Shown piece by piece: positions 47,150 through 57,100 of a stretch of 64,000 bases of DNA; the first letter of the stretch is position 1, and each line of letters starts with the position of its first letter. The DNA is taken from the NCBI GenBank assembly GCA_022410635.1, contig JAJVDF010001219.1, forward strand, positions 62,001 through 126,000. Direction: 5' to 3'. A model generated the notes under the pieces. The model saw only the letters and a program-made list of their open reading frames with translations. It searched no databases and had not been told where the DNA came from. Source of the DNA: Tretioscincus oriximinensis (lineage: Eukaryota; Chordata; Lepidosauria; Squamata; Gymnophthalmidae). The position numbers and the translations under genes are program-made.

Positions 47150-47673
47150 GGAGTACTCTACAAAACAAGTGCGTTGTTACAGGTAGAGTAGATGAGTGCA
47201 GATGGATCAGTGATTAATGCATCTTGTCGTCTTCTCTTTGCACTGTCCTGTTCCTAGTAGATAAAGGAGGTAACATCAAGCTATTGAAATGGAAACATTC
47301 CTCTTGCTGTGATCCTAATCTTTAGAGAAGCATCTTGACTCATTTTGCTGGGAGCTGGGCTTTACTCTTGGTAAATCAGATTTAAAAAACCCTCAAGAGA
47401 TCTACTCTTACCCATACAATTTAATGAAAAATGTTAAGTCCAGTTCCTTGTTCGTCTGGTGCCTAAACACAATAAACATACAGTAGTGACTCACTGAATC
47501 ACTCATACACAAGAGGAACNAATGGCTATAAATAATACTCTGGGTTATACACATAGTCCATCAGATCTATTTTTTAAATTTAGACTGACATTATACCAAC
47601 AGGTTCTATTTTTAAAAAAGCTGTCTGAGTTAAAAGAAAAACAGTTTAACATTTATCTCCTTCCCTGCCTCCA
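47150..47673. other. intergenic, partially related to the palindrome region
   Basis: 47213-47300 (TTAATGCATCTTGTC ... CATCAAGCTATTGAAATG) is a diverged copy of 48921-48990, and 47370-47390 (CTTGGTAAATCAGATTT) matches 48829-48845. Confidence 0.6.
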
Positions 47674-47689
47674 TACCAAGGAGTAACAA

Positions 47690-48394
47690 GTCCAGCAAAG
47701 GAGCTAGCAGCACTTTGAGACTAACTTGAGAAAAGTGGGTGGCATAAGCTATTCCTTCCATTATAGAGTGGAATCAGTAAATAAAACTTGTTTATGTCTA
47801 GTAACAATTCTAGAAATGATTGATCTGCAATTTGCTTATTGTTAACATTTGTGAAAACAGTTTGTGATTGAAGTTATTTTTCTTTCCTGCTTAATGTCTC
47901 ATTAACTTATCTAATTATAAATATTGGCTATCTTGANTGTACAGAGATAAGTTTGTTTGTAAAGTATCCAAAGTAGAGAACTGCCTGTGGGTAGGCTGAC
48001 CAGATGACCCCTTTTGTGGGGAGTTGAAAATCTGGTTTTGGGGTGCCTCCCAGTTTTTGCTGAGGAAAAAATAATATTTTTTTTTGAAAAAAAATCCTTT
48101 TTTGAAAAAGAAATTTCTCAGCAAAAACCACGAGGCACCCCAAAACCAGGTTTCCACCCCCCCAAGGGGTCATCTGGTCAGTCTACCTGTGAGCATATGT
48201 TTAGAACTAAATATTAAATATATCTACTGAGAAGGATTTCCTTCCGTTTTAGATGCATGTGGAAGTGAAATTCTCACGTCTACTTCTTCAGATGCTGAGG
48301 GACTAACCCACTTTTCTCCAGTTAGCCTCAAAGTGCTGCTAGCTCCTTTGCTGGACTTTCTATTACACTAACACGGCTATTTCTCTGAAATTAC
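47690..48394. mobile_element. composite SINE-like insertion carrying an inverted copy of nearby DNA
   Basis: Flanked by a perfect 16-bp repeat TACCAAGGAGTAACAA (47674-47689 and 48395-48410). 47690-47748 and 48273-48394 are the two inverted halves of the SINE-like family. Between them, 47749-48272 matches 49836-50371 in reverse orientation, including the same nested palindromic MITE. Confidence 0.8.
47994..48188. mobile_element. palindromic TA-flanked MITE (copy 6, inside the captured segment)
   Basis: TAGGCTGACCAGATGACCCC ... GGGGTCATCTGGTCAGTCTA. It occupies the same place as copy 7 in the source segment. Confidence 0.8.
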
Positions 48395-48763
48395 TACCAA
48401 GGAGTAACAATTTAGGTATACAGTATACGATGCACTGCAACTGCTGCAGCATGGATATTGGCTAATCCTTCCCAAAGTATCTGAATGCTAATGTTGCTTC
48501 CCTTTTTACAAGATATTAATTATCTTGTGACAGTCCAAAAATACAGACAAGATGAAGCAGACTACTAAATGTCATAGGTTATCCTTTGGAAACCATGCCT
48601 ATTGGATATTTTTTCCATGTCAACTTAGTTTGATCCAAGCATGCCTTCAGAAAAACAACAGATTTCAGTTGTATCTAGATGTCCAATATCTAAGAAGACC
48701 CTCAATGTCTAAGGATAGGGCAGACAAACACTTTTACTTACTTTTACACTATATATATATATA

Positions 48764-48935
48764 GACAAGATGCATTAATTATTGTTCCTGTGTTTTAGTG
48801 AGTTGAGATGAATAACTTGGGTTTTATGCTTGGTAAATCAGATTTTTATATATATTAAAAATCTGATTTACCAAGCATAAAACCCAAGTTATTCAACTCA
48901 CTAAAACACTGGAACAATAATTAATGCATCTTGTC
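48764..48935. repeat. large near-perfect palindrome (two 80-90 bp arms)
   Basis: Left arm starts GACAAGATGCATTAATTATTG; right arm ends AATTAATGCATCTTGTC. The inner arms ACTTGGGTTTTATGCTTGG and its complement flank a short (TA)n loop near 48849-48857. One 5-bp indel separates the arms. Confidence 0.9.
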
Positions 48936-49835
48936 TTCTCCCTGCATTGTCCAGTTAACATCAAGCTATTGAAATGAAAATTTCAATTGCTGCAAGTAAC
49001 CTGAATTCTCATGGTATTTCAGCATCTAGGTGCTGCTGCAATTATTCCTGAAGATTCAGGGATAGTCAGGATATTGTCCACATGTCCACATTTGCTGGCT
49101 TGTGGCCTCACACTGTTATGTCTCCTGTTCTTATGTTAAAATATCCATTATCCAATGGGAGAGGGGATACAGTAGATACTTTGGAATGTCTAAACTTGGC
49201 TTTCTTTTCAGTAAGATATTAAGAGTACACTTCTTGACTTCTGTAACAGTTGCAATGTTTTCCAAATGTTCTGGTTTTCAGCTTTTTCCATCTCTAATCA
49301 GCATAACTGGATGTTTCAAAGGCTCAGGTTAAAGGACTGAAGAGGCTTAGGAGAAGATGACTGATGATACCAACCCACCCAATAGATACAAAATCTGTTA
49401 ATACAGTCATTGACTGTGATCAAATGTTACCCCCACCCCACAAACCCTAAAAATAAAAGCAATAAGAAAAATTCAAGACTCCAACTGACTCTTTGGTATC
49501 TCCAAACTGTGTTTTGAGCAAATTGAAGTTCATCTCAAAGGGAGCTCAAAGGGAAGTTTCTGGTAAATGTTTTGCCTATAACTTTGGTAGTTCTAATACA
49601 CAGACAGCTATTGTAAGATTGCCTCATTTAAAGGTGCCTGTGAATTGTTACAAGAACTAAAACCAAGAGAATGAAACAAAATTCTATGGAGAAATTAAAC
49701 ATAGAAAAACACATTTGTTGAATTAGAGCAATTGTCTGACCAGAAGAGTGAACTACCTGAGACAAATATGCAGTTCATTGTAAAACCTTAAAATAAAAAG
49801 CTGCCACCAGCAACCTTTTCATTATGATTAATAAT

Positions 49836-50371
49836 TTCACTTCAACATGTATCTAGAACGGAAGGAAATCCTTCTCAGTAGATATATTTAATATTTAATT
49901 CTAAACATATGCTCACAGGTAGGCTGACCAGATGACCCCTTTTGGGGTGTGTGTAGAAACCCAATTTTGGGTTGCCTCGTGGTTTTTGCTGAAGAATTTT
50001 TTTTCAAAGAAAGTTTTTTTTTCCANTTTTTTTTTGTTAATTTTCTTTTCCTCAGCAAAAACCAGGAGGCACCCCAAAACCGGGTTTTCAACCCCCCCCC
50101 CAAAAAAAAGGGGTCATCTGGTCAGCCTACCCACAGGCAGTTCTCTACTTTGGATACTTTACAAACTTACCTCTGTACATTCAAGATAACTTATCTAATT
50201 ATAAATATTAGCTAAGTAAATGGGACATTAAGCAGAAAAGAAAAATAACTTCAGTCACAAACTGTTTTCACAAATGTTAATAAGCAAATTGCAGATCAAT
50301 CATTTCTAGAATTGTTACTAGACATAAACATGTTTTATTTACTGATTCCACACTATAATGGAAGGAATTTC
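49836..50371. repeat. source arm of the inverted duplication
   Basis: Reverse complement matches 47749-48272 from AATTTCACTTC at the left to GGAAGGAAT at the right, with small differences. It is not flanked by the SINE-like halves, so it is the likely donor. Confidence 0.8.
49921..50132. mobile_element. palindromic TA-flanked MITE (copy 7)
   Basis: TAGGCTGACCAGATGACCCC ... GGGGTCATCTGGTCAGCCTA; an N (50026) sits at the hairpin tip. Confidence 0.8.
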
Positions 50372-51430
50372 AGTATACCTATGATGGCAATGCAAAATTA
50401 GCAACCTTTCTCTAAAACATGTAGGATAACATCTATAAAATATAATTCATTTGGAAGCAACCTAAAAGTTTCTACTCCAATTTGTCTTTGATTTTTTTTT
50501 TAAATCTGTAGTTCTTCTTAATACAAATACAAGTCAATAATAGCTCTTGCTACACCCAAGTCATATACAACTTCATGCCTAGTAAAGATGATTATGGCAG
50601 AAAACCTTAATTCATGGATTGGCACTAAAAGTGTAAAGAAATCAAAATTCTTCACTGTGCTTTGTCATAACGACACAGTGAAGGGAGTGGTGCTCACCAC
50701 AGCTGTGAGGAGCATTTTGGAATTATTAATGCTTTAGGAATTAAAAAAAGTTGCTAAGTTACTCACGTTTGTGACCCTGGAGCATCCAACCTAGATGAAG
50801 AAATTTTGGCTGCTTTCATAGAAACAATGGATTCAAAAGAAACAAGCCTGGTTTGCCAGATTANGTCTGTTTTGCTTTGCTTGTGAGGTCCTTTGTCTTT
50901 ATAGAAAGCCATAAAAAGGTCACTTCATTTCCTTTGGACCTCAAACAGCTGGTTCCCTTGCTATTCTGTTTTTGTACAGCCCATACTGGGATTATACAGA
51001 TGATGTAGGAGGGCATTCAAAAGTTTTTGGTTTCAGCAGGGAGGAGGAGATATTTCAAGGATAAGAAAGTACATAGAGAAAATAAATTACATCTGGCACA
51101 TGACAATAATCTATTCCCAGATGGCTTACTATGTGGCTGCTAGTTCTGTTGAGTTATTTCTTTCTTTTGTAGAGGGAAGAAATAGATTTTATTAAAGAGA
51201 TTAACAGGGGAGTATTTTATATGCAAACAAGCAGGCAAAAGGAGGGTCCCAGACAGTCTTTTCATGTGCATTCCTGTATACTGTGCAGGCATTTCAGATG
51301 TACACAGAATAAGAGACCAATCCATGATGAAATCCGAAGTACTGCTGTAACTTAAATAGACGGCAAGATGGAACAACTACTTGTCATTTGGCCTGAATGT
51401 TCTTGAAGGACAGCAAGCAAGACTATGTTC
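50372..51430. other. intergenic, no gene or repeat recognised
   Basis: AT-rich DNA with no exon-like frame. Confidence 0.5.
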
Positions 51431-51487
51431 CAATGTGGAAGAGTACTTGGAGACTAACAGGAGAAAGGTGGCTTTCGTAGACACGAC

Positions 51488-52213
51488 TGTGGCGTTCTCC
51501 ATTTTAAAGGTTTGTATTTCTTTTATAAATTACCAGATATCCCAGAGGGAGGGGGGAAGAGCAGGCCTGGGCAGGGGCGTGGCATCCTGAATCCCTGTTT
51601 GGGAGGGGGCACGGCTGGGGGAGCCAGCCAATGGGGCCTCGAATAGCCAGCTGGTCGGCAGATAAAAGGGAAGCTGACCAGGGCTAGAGGCCTTTCTGTC
51701 GAGTAAGACTTGTGGTGTAGCAAGTGGACCACTTCTGATCTCCCTCAGAGGGAGGGGGTAGGAGTGTATGGTGGCCTGAAAGAGGCAAAGTGGAGGCTTG
51801 ACTTGGGGCTAAAACAAATAAATAGACATCATGACTGTTGCTTTAAGTTCTGGAAACTAATGTTGCTCTTGCTTGGAGTTTGAGCTTGAGTCAGGCTTAC
51901 TTTATAAAAGCCGAAGCTTTATTATTCTTAACTTCTTTCTATTTCTTATTTGTTAACAATAAACTTATTTGTTTCAATTCAAACATCTTTCTTTCTTTTG
52001 TTTCTGTAACAACACTAAATAAACACGCTACTGGTGGGGGCTGGGAATAAAGCTCCATCAGTGAGGTAAACCCAGAGGCCTTGTGTAGTCCTGAGGATAT
52101 GGCTGTGGCTCCCAACAGTCGTGGGGGCTGGACTGGGCAACAGGGGGGATATTGTGGCACCCCTAGCTGGGAGGGTCATCTAATAGTGGGGCCCTCAAGG
52201 AGGGGTCACCACA
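51488..52213 (+). mobile_element. solo LTR (726 bp)
   Basis: Begins TGTGGCG and ends ACCACA (inverted ends), flanked by ACGAC (51483-51487) and ATGAC (52214-52218), a 5-bp duplication with one difference. It splits a SINE-like repeat whose halves meet exactly across it (GTAGACACGAC / GACTACTTCTTCAGATGC). Contains GATAAAAGG (TATA-like) near 51661 and AATAAA motifs near 51958. Gypsy- or ERV-type is undecided. Confidence 0.65.
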
Positions 52214-52218
52214 ATGAC

Positions 52219-53109
52219 TACTTCTTCAGATGCTAGGGTACCAATGTGCAGAACAAAAAGTGAATATAGAGCTGCCATTCAGTTCTGCTTCTGTACCTTC
52301 CTTACTAGTCTNTAATACGAGATGCAATCAGACATACTTAACGAGGCACCATTAGTTGAATTTGAGGCTGAAAGGACAGGCATTTTTCACCCTAAATCCT
52401 TCTTATCTCATCTCAAAGACTTGGAATTGATAGTTCTTTCTCATTTGGGATTTAATAACATCCAAGATTACTTTTTTAATAGTTAGATAGGCAAGAAGCT
52501 GCATAAGTGAAGAAGAGGAAAATATAACTAATCATACATAGCACAGGAACATAGTGAGTATCCAATGAGGGCTGGGCAAGCAAGTGGCAAGAACTCAGTA
52601 TCAGACTTGGAAATGAACAACATTGAAGTTAGGGAAAATGAGGTAGGCTTATTATTTTAACTGGCTTTTTGTGGGTCTACAAATTGCCCTGCTGTTCTTC
52701 AGTTAAATATTACACAATAACTTAAACAAAAATTACCAGTACCAGACAATCTAAATCTTTTGCTATTACCTTCCCTGGCTGTTTCTGGAATGAACAAGTT
52801 GAACTCTTCAGGCTTGCCACTTTGGGAGGAGGGCCATACATTTGCTTATTTGGCAAACATTGGTTTCCAGAGATCAGCATATCATAAGTGTACTTTTGTA
52901 TCTCTTTAGCAGTTATTTTAAAAGAGAAGCATTGCATTCTACACAGTATCAGGCCTAGTTCAAGGTATTCTTACTAAAGAATACGACTCTATGGCCCTCT
53001 TTGCACAGGCTTCAGAAATGTGTTTTAGGGACCTGTTACAACACATCTAAGAGTTTTGTTTGTATATTTCTGCTTGACAGCTTAGATCTTCTTGAGCGAC
53101 ACTCTTGTA
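52219..53109. other. intergenic, no gene recognised
   Basis: Sequence between the solo LTR and the SINE at 53110; the first bases (CTTCTTCAGATGC) belong to the split SINE-like repeat. Confidence 0.5.
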
Positions 53110-53354
53110 GGCACAAATGGCTCAGTCGCTAAGGAAACAGTCTTTCATTTGGGAGATGGGGTTTTGAAGCCCCGTATCGGAGATGGGGAGAGGTGAACAC
53201 TTTCTACCAGCTTGTAGCTCTAGCCAACCCAGCTATTCGCAAGCATGAATTGCAAAAAATTGTAACTGACTACAAGTAGATACCCTTGTAAGCCGCTTTA
53301 AGTCCCTTTGAAAGGTGAGAAAAGCATGGTATAAGAACCCATTTCTTCTTCTTC
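53110..53354 (+). repeat. tRNA-derived SINE, family 1, with internal deletion
   Basis: Head GGCACAAATGGCTCAGTCGC, L2-like end and (TTC)n tail; about 50 bp of the middle is missing after GACTACAAGTAGATAC. Confidence 0.75.
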
Positions 53355-53741
53355 ATTTTCTCAGATGCTCTTTGAGCACCTCTTTATTGAAAGCCTCGTT
53401 TGACAGTTACCCAAAGGCTATGGAATACATATATTATCATTTGTTGCTGTAGGTAAATGGTAACAAATATCACCCAGAAATTTATACATGTGATTTTTTA
53501 AATGTTTTTTTTGATGCAACATCCTGATACTACTGGTTGAGCAGGAATGTTGGAAATTTGAGTCTAGACAATGGGTCATTCCATAATTAACATGACAAAA
53601 TATACAAAATATAACTGTGCATTTTCTTTTTAGTTATTTTCCCTTTAAGAATTATTTTACGAATAAGTATTTATATAGTCCTTGAGTCTGCAAACACTCC
53701 TACCACTGAGGCAAAGTAGCAGGGCAATGCTGCAGTTATTA

Positions 53742-53744
<3 letters not shown>

Positions 53745-53778
<34 letters not shown>
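53745..53778. repeat. (ATT)n microsatellite
   Basis: Uninterrupted TTA/ATT trinucleotide run just 3' of the UFL1 polyadenylation site. Confidence 0.9.
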
Positions 53779-53890
53779 GACCATATCCAACCTACTGGGG
53801 AGAATCCCAACTTCAAACAGAAGTTGTGCTTTCTTGTTTATGGAAAAAACTTCTGAAAGCTACAAACCACTCCAAACATCATAAGCAAAG

Positions 53891-53896
53891 TTTATT
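53891..53896 (-). promoter_or_regulatory. UFL1: UFL1 polyadenylation signal (AATAAA)
   Basis: Canonical AATAAA on the minus strand, 55 bp after the UFL1 stop. It is followed within about 20-40 bp by a GT-rich stretch (GGAGTGGTTTGTAG) suitable as the downstream element. This predicts a very short 3' UTR. Confidence 0.6.
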
Positions 53897-53950
53897 CAAG
53901 AGATACTCTGACTCACTGGAAAGCCCTGAATATGTTTTTTATTTCGGCAG

Positions 53951-54166
53951 TTATTCCTCTGTTACAGAAGTTTTCCTGGGTCGAAGAATGAGATCCTTGA
54001 CAGAGTTAGTTAGCTCATGGAGTTCTTTCTGGATTGCATCTCTGCTTTCATCTGCACCCAAGTTATTATCCACCGAGTCGTCATCTCCTTGTCCAATCTT
54101 CTTATTTTGGCTGATCAATAGTTTCACCACCAGCCCCTGGTATTTTACAAGAAGAGAATGCTGCTC
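53951..54166 (-). CDS. UFL1: UFL1 last coding exon with stop
   Basis: 216 nt, 71 codons plus TAA. It begins [20 protein letters not shown], passes through an acidic variable stretch, and ends [20 protein letters not shown] followed by the conserved tail RKTSVTEE. Acceptor TTTACAG. Confidence 0.95.
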   Translation of the reverse strand, partial: EQHSLLVKYQGLVVKLLISQNKKIGQGDDDSVDNNLGADESRDAIQKELHELTNSVKDLILRPRKTSVTEE

Positions 54167-57100
54167 CTGTAAAATAAAATATGAGTGCCATACTAATGAG
54201 GAGGGACAACACATGAAATTTAACATTTTCTGTTAATGTATTAATCTGAAACAAACATGCTTCCAAAGACTGTTATAGAGATTTAAATCACCTGGTAACA
54301 ATTTTGACTATTCTACTTTTCATTAAATCTTTACACAGATTTGAAAAGCTCTTTGAAGAAACAAAGCACCATAGATTAGTGATGTTCTGTAATGATCCCT
54401 TATAAATTCATTATATACATTTTGTATACATTTTGCTCTTCTTACTGCCTCTGTTGCAGTCCCCTGACTTTAGAAAAGCTTCCCAATGACGGTGTACCAG
54501 GCAACAACTCCAACGGCCTAAGTAAGATTTATCTAATCCCTCGTCTTGGATTCTTAATTCCTGAAAGGGGTCCCGTCAGGATAGATGGGTAGCTCTATAC
54601 AAATGCAAATGCCTATGCAGAACGTATGGAGACCTACTCAAAAGGAAACAAGCATTCAAACAAAAGGTTCAAGGATTGGTCTTGTGACTATATTATCATT
54701 TAAAAAGAAGCAGTTCGATAGGATGTGCATTTATGTAACAGACTAGTTATATAATAGAAAGGAGACTTGTCCTACTGAGGGACAGAAGGATGCTGGTGCT
54801 CAAAGTGTCTCCTGAGTTCTGTCAGTTTTATATTAACTTTCAGCTTTGTGGCAGGGATAGCTCAGTTCCTTAGGAATTTGTCTCTCGCCTGGGAGATGGG
54901 GTTTCGAAGCCCTGTGTGGGACGTGGGGAGGGGTGAGCACCTTCCACTAGCCTGTAGCTNGATGGGTAGCTCTATACAAATGCAAATGCCTATGCAGAAC
55001 GTATGGAGACCTACTCAAAAGGAAACAAGCATTCAAACAAAAGGTTCAAGGATTGGTCTTGTGACTATATTATCATTTAAAAAGAAGCAGTTCGATAGGA
55101 TGTGCATTTATGTAACAGACTAGTTATATAATAGAAAGGAGACTTGTCCTACTGAGGGACAGAAGGATGCTGGTGCTCAAAGTGTCTCCTGAGTTCTGTC
55201 AGTTTTATATTAACTTTCAGCTTTGTGGCAGGGATAGCTCAGTTCCTTAGGAATTTGTCTCTCGCCTGGGAGATGGGGTTTCGAAGCCCTGTGTGGGACG
55301 TGGGGAGGGGTGAGCACCTTCCACTAGCCTGTAGCTCTAGCCAACCCGGCTATTCGAAAGCATGAATTGGAAGAAATTGCAACTGACTGCAAGTAGATAC
55401 ATGGGAACCACCATAGCCTGGTGGGGAAGATAGAACGGAAGCCTTTGGGCAAAATATATCCTTGTAAGCTGCTTTGAGTCCCTTTGAAAGGTGAGAAAAG
55501 TGGGGTATAAGAACCACGTTCTTCTTCTTCTATATTAGCCATGGTGGAAAGTGAAGGGATGGGACAATTCACAAAGCTGAAAGTTAAATACTTTGATCCA
55601 CCATCTCTTAGTGCTTTGAGGCATCGGGTGGGCCACTATTGTGGAATATTCTAGGACACTAGCAGAAGTTAGTGAAGAAACCATTCAAGTTCTTCATAGT
55701 TCTCCACTATCAATATCACTTGTGGACATCAAATAATTTAAAAAAATTAAAATATGACACTCCTCTATTTGGGGAGAGAAAAATTACAGCATAGATAGAA
55801 AAAGGAAATCTTTTCTTTAACATCTTGCATTCTACTTTTACCCACCTCTGGTATTTTGGTACTTAAGAAGGCAATGAGTTGTGGCACACATCTTCCTGGT
55901 GCATGAAGCATGCAATGCGTTGAGAACTGGAATAGCAAGACTGCGGTCAAGTGAAGAATCAGAGCTGGGTCTTCTGTTATCTTTAGCTGCTCAGTCAAAG
56001 CTTGTCTGTGCTGGAACAGAATCTGCCTGAGGAGCAGAAACTATGTTCAGAAAAGGCTTTTATATATTTAATATTTACAGATTCAGCTTAATAACAAACA
56101 AATCTGCATGGCAATGTACCCTTGGAGGCCAAGATTGAATTAAAGACAAATATCACATTTCTAAAGTTAACTGCACTGACCCCTGGCATAATAATTCCCA
56201 ATGAAGTATCTAACGCTTGTTCATAAAAGGAATGCATCATCTTTGTGACTATCTCCTCAAATTGCAATTTAGAGAATCACAGGACTGTTGTTCCTCATCA
56301 AGAACAGATTCCCCTACAAACTGCTGTGAAAATAGACTAAGAATGTTTGTATAATGTATTGGTAGTTTCCACATAGTACCGACTAACAATGTGCTCACTA
56401 GAGTGAAACTCCTGCTTTGAATATATATTTGTAGCACACTACAGCAAACGGTGATAAATTGTAAAGAACATAACTTCACATAATTAAACTATTTAACCTG
56501 TTAAAAAAGTTGTTTCCCCTCCTTTTCTATGTACCCAAAGGAAAATAATGGGGATTAGCTGAATGAATAATGATATTCGATGAATTTTAAGGGTGTATTT
56601 TAAGGGTGTAAGATAAAAAGATTAAAAGGCTTTTAAGCGAAAGAGATGAAAGAATTACTTCCAAAAATTCACCTAAAATCAGTTCTACTATNAAGCCCAA
56701 TCTTAGAAGGACTCAAAATGAAATAAAAGAACACCTTCACAATATGCATAATTATACTGTAGTATGGCAATACTAGCTCTAGTGCAGGACACAGAAAATA
56801 CATAAGCCATAAGAAAAATGTCTTCTGTTCAAAACCTATTTCAATATTACCTTTCTCTCTTTTTATCTCCCTTCTTCATCATAATATCACACGCTTCCAC
56901 AGCAGCATCAAGACAGGAAACAAACTCTTCTAAGCTCTTCAAAAAAAAAATATTTCACTTGGTATCCTGCTATTTATTTGAAGGTTACATCAACCAATTT
57001 CAATGTAAGCAGAATCTAGACTGAACATACCAAGAAAGGACATTTCTGCAACTAAATTAACAGAGACAAAATACACTGGCAATAACATTTTCTTTGGCTT

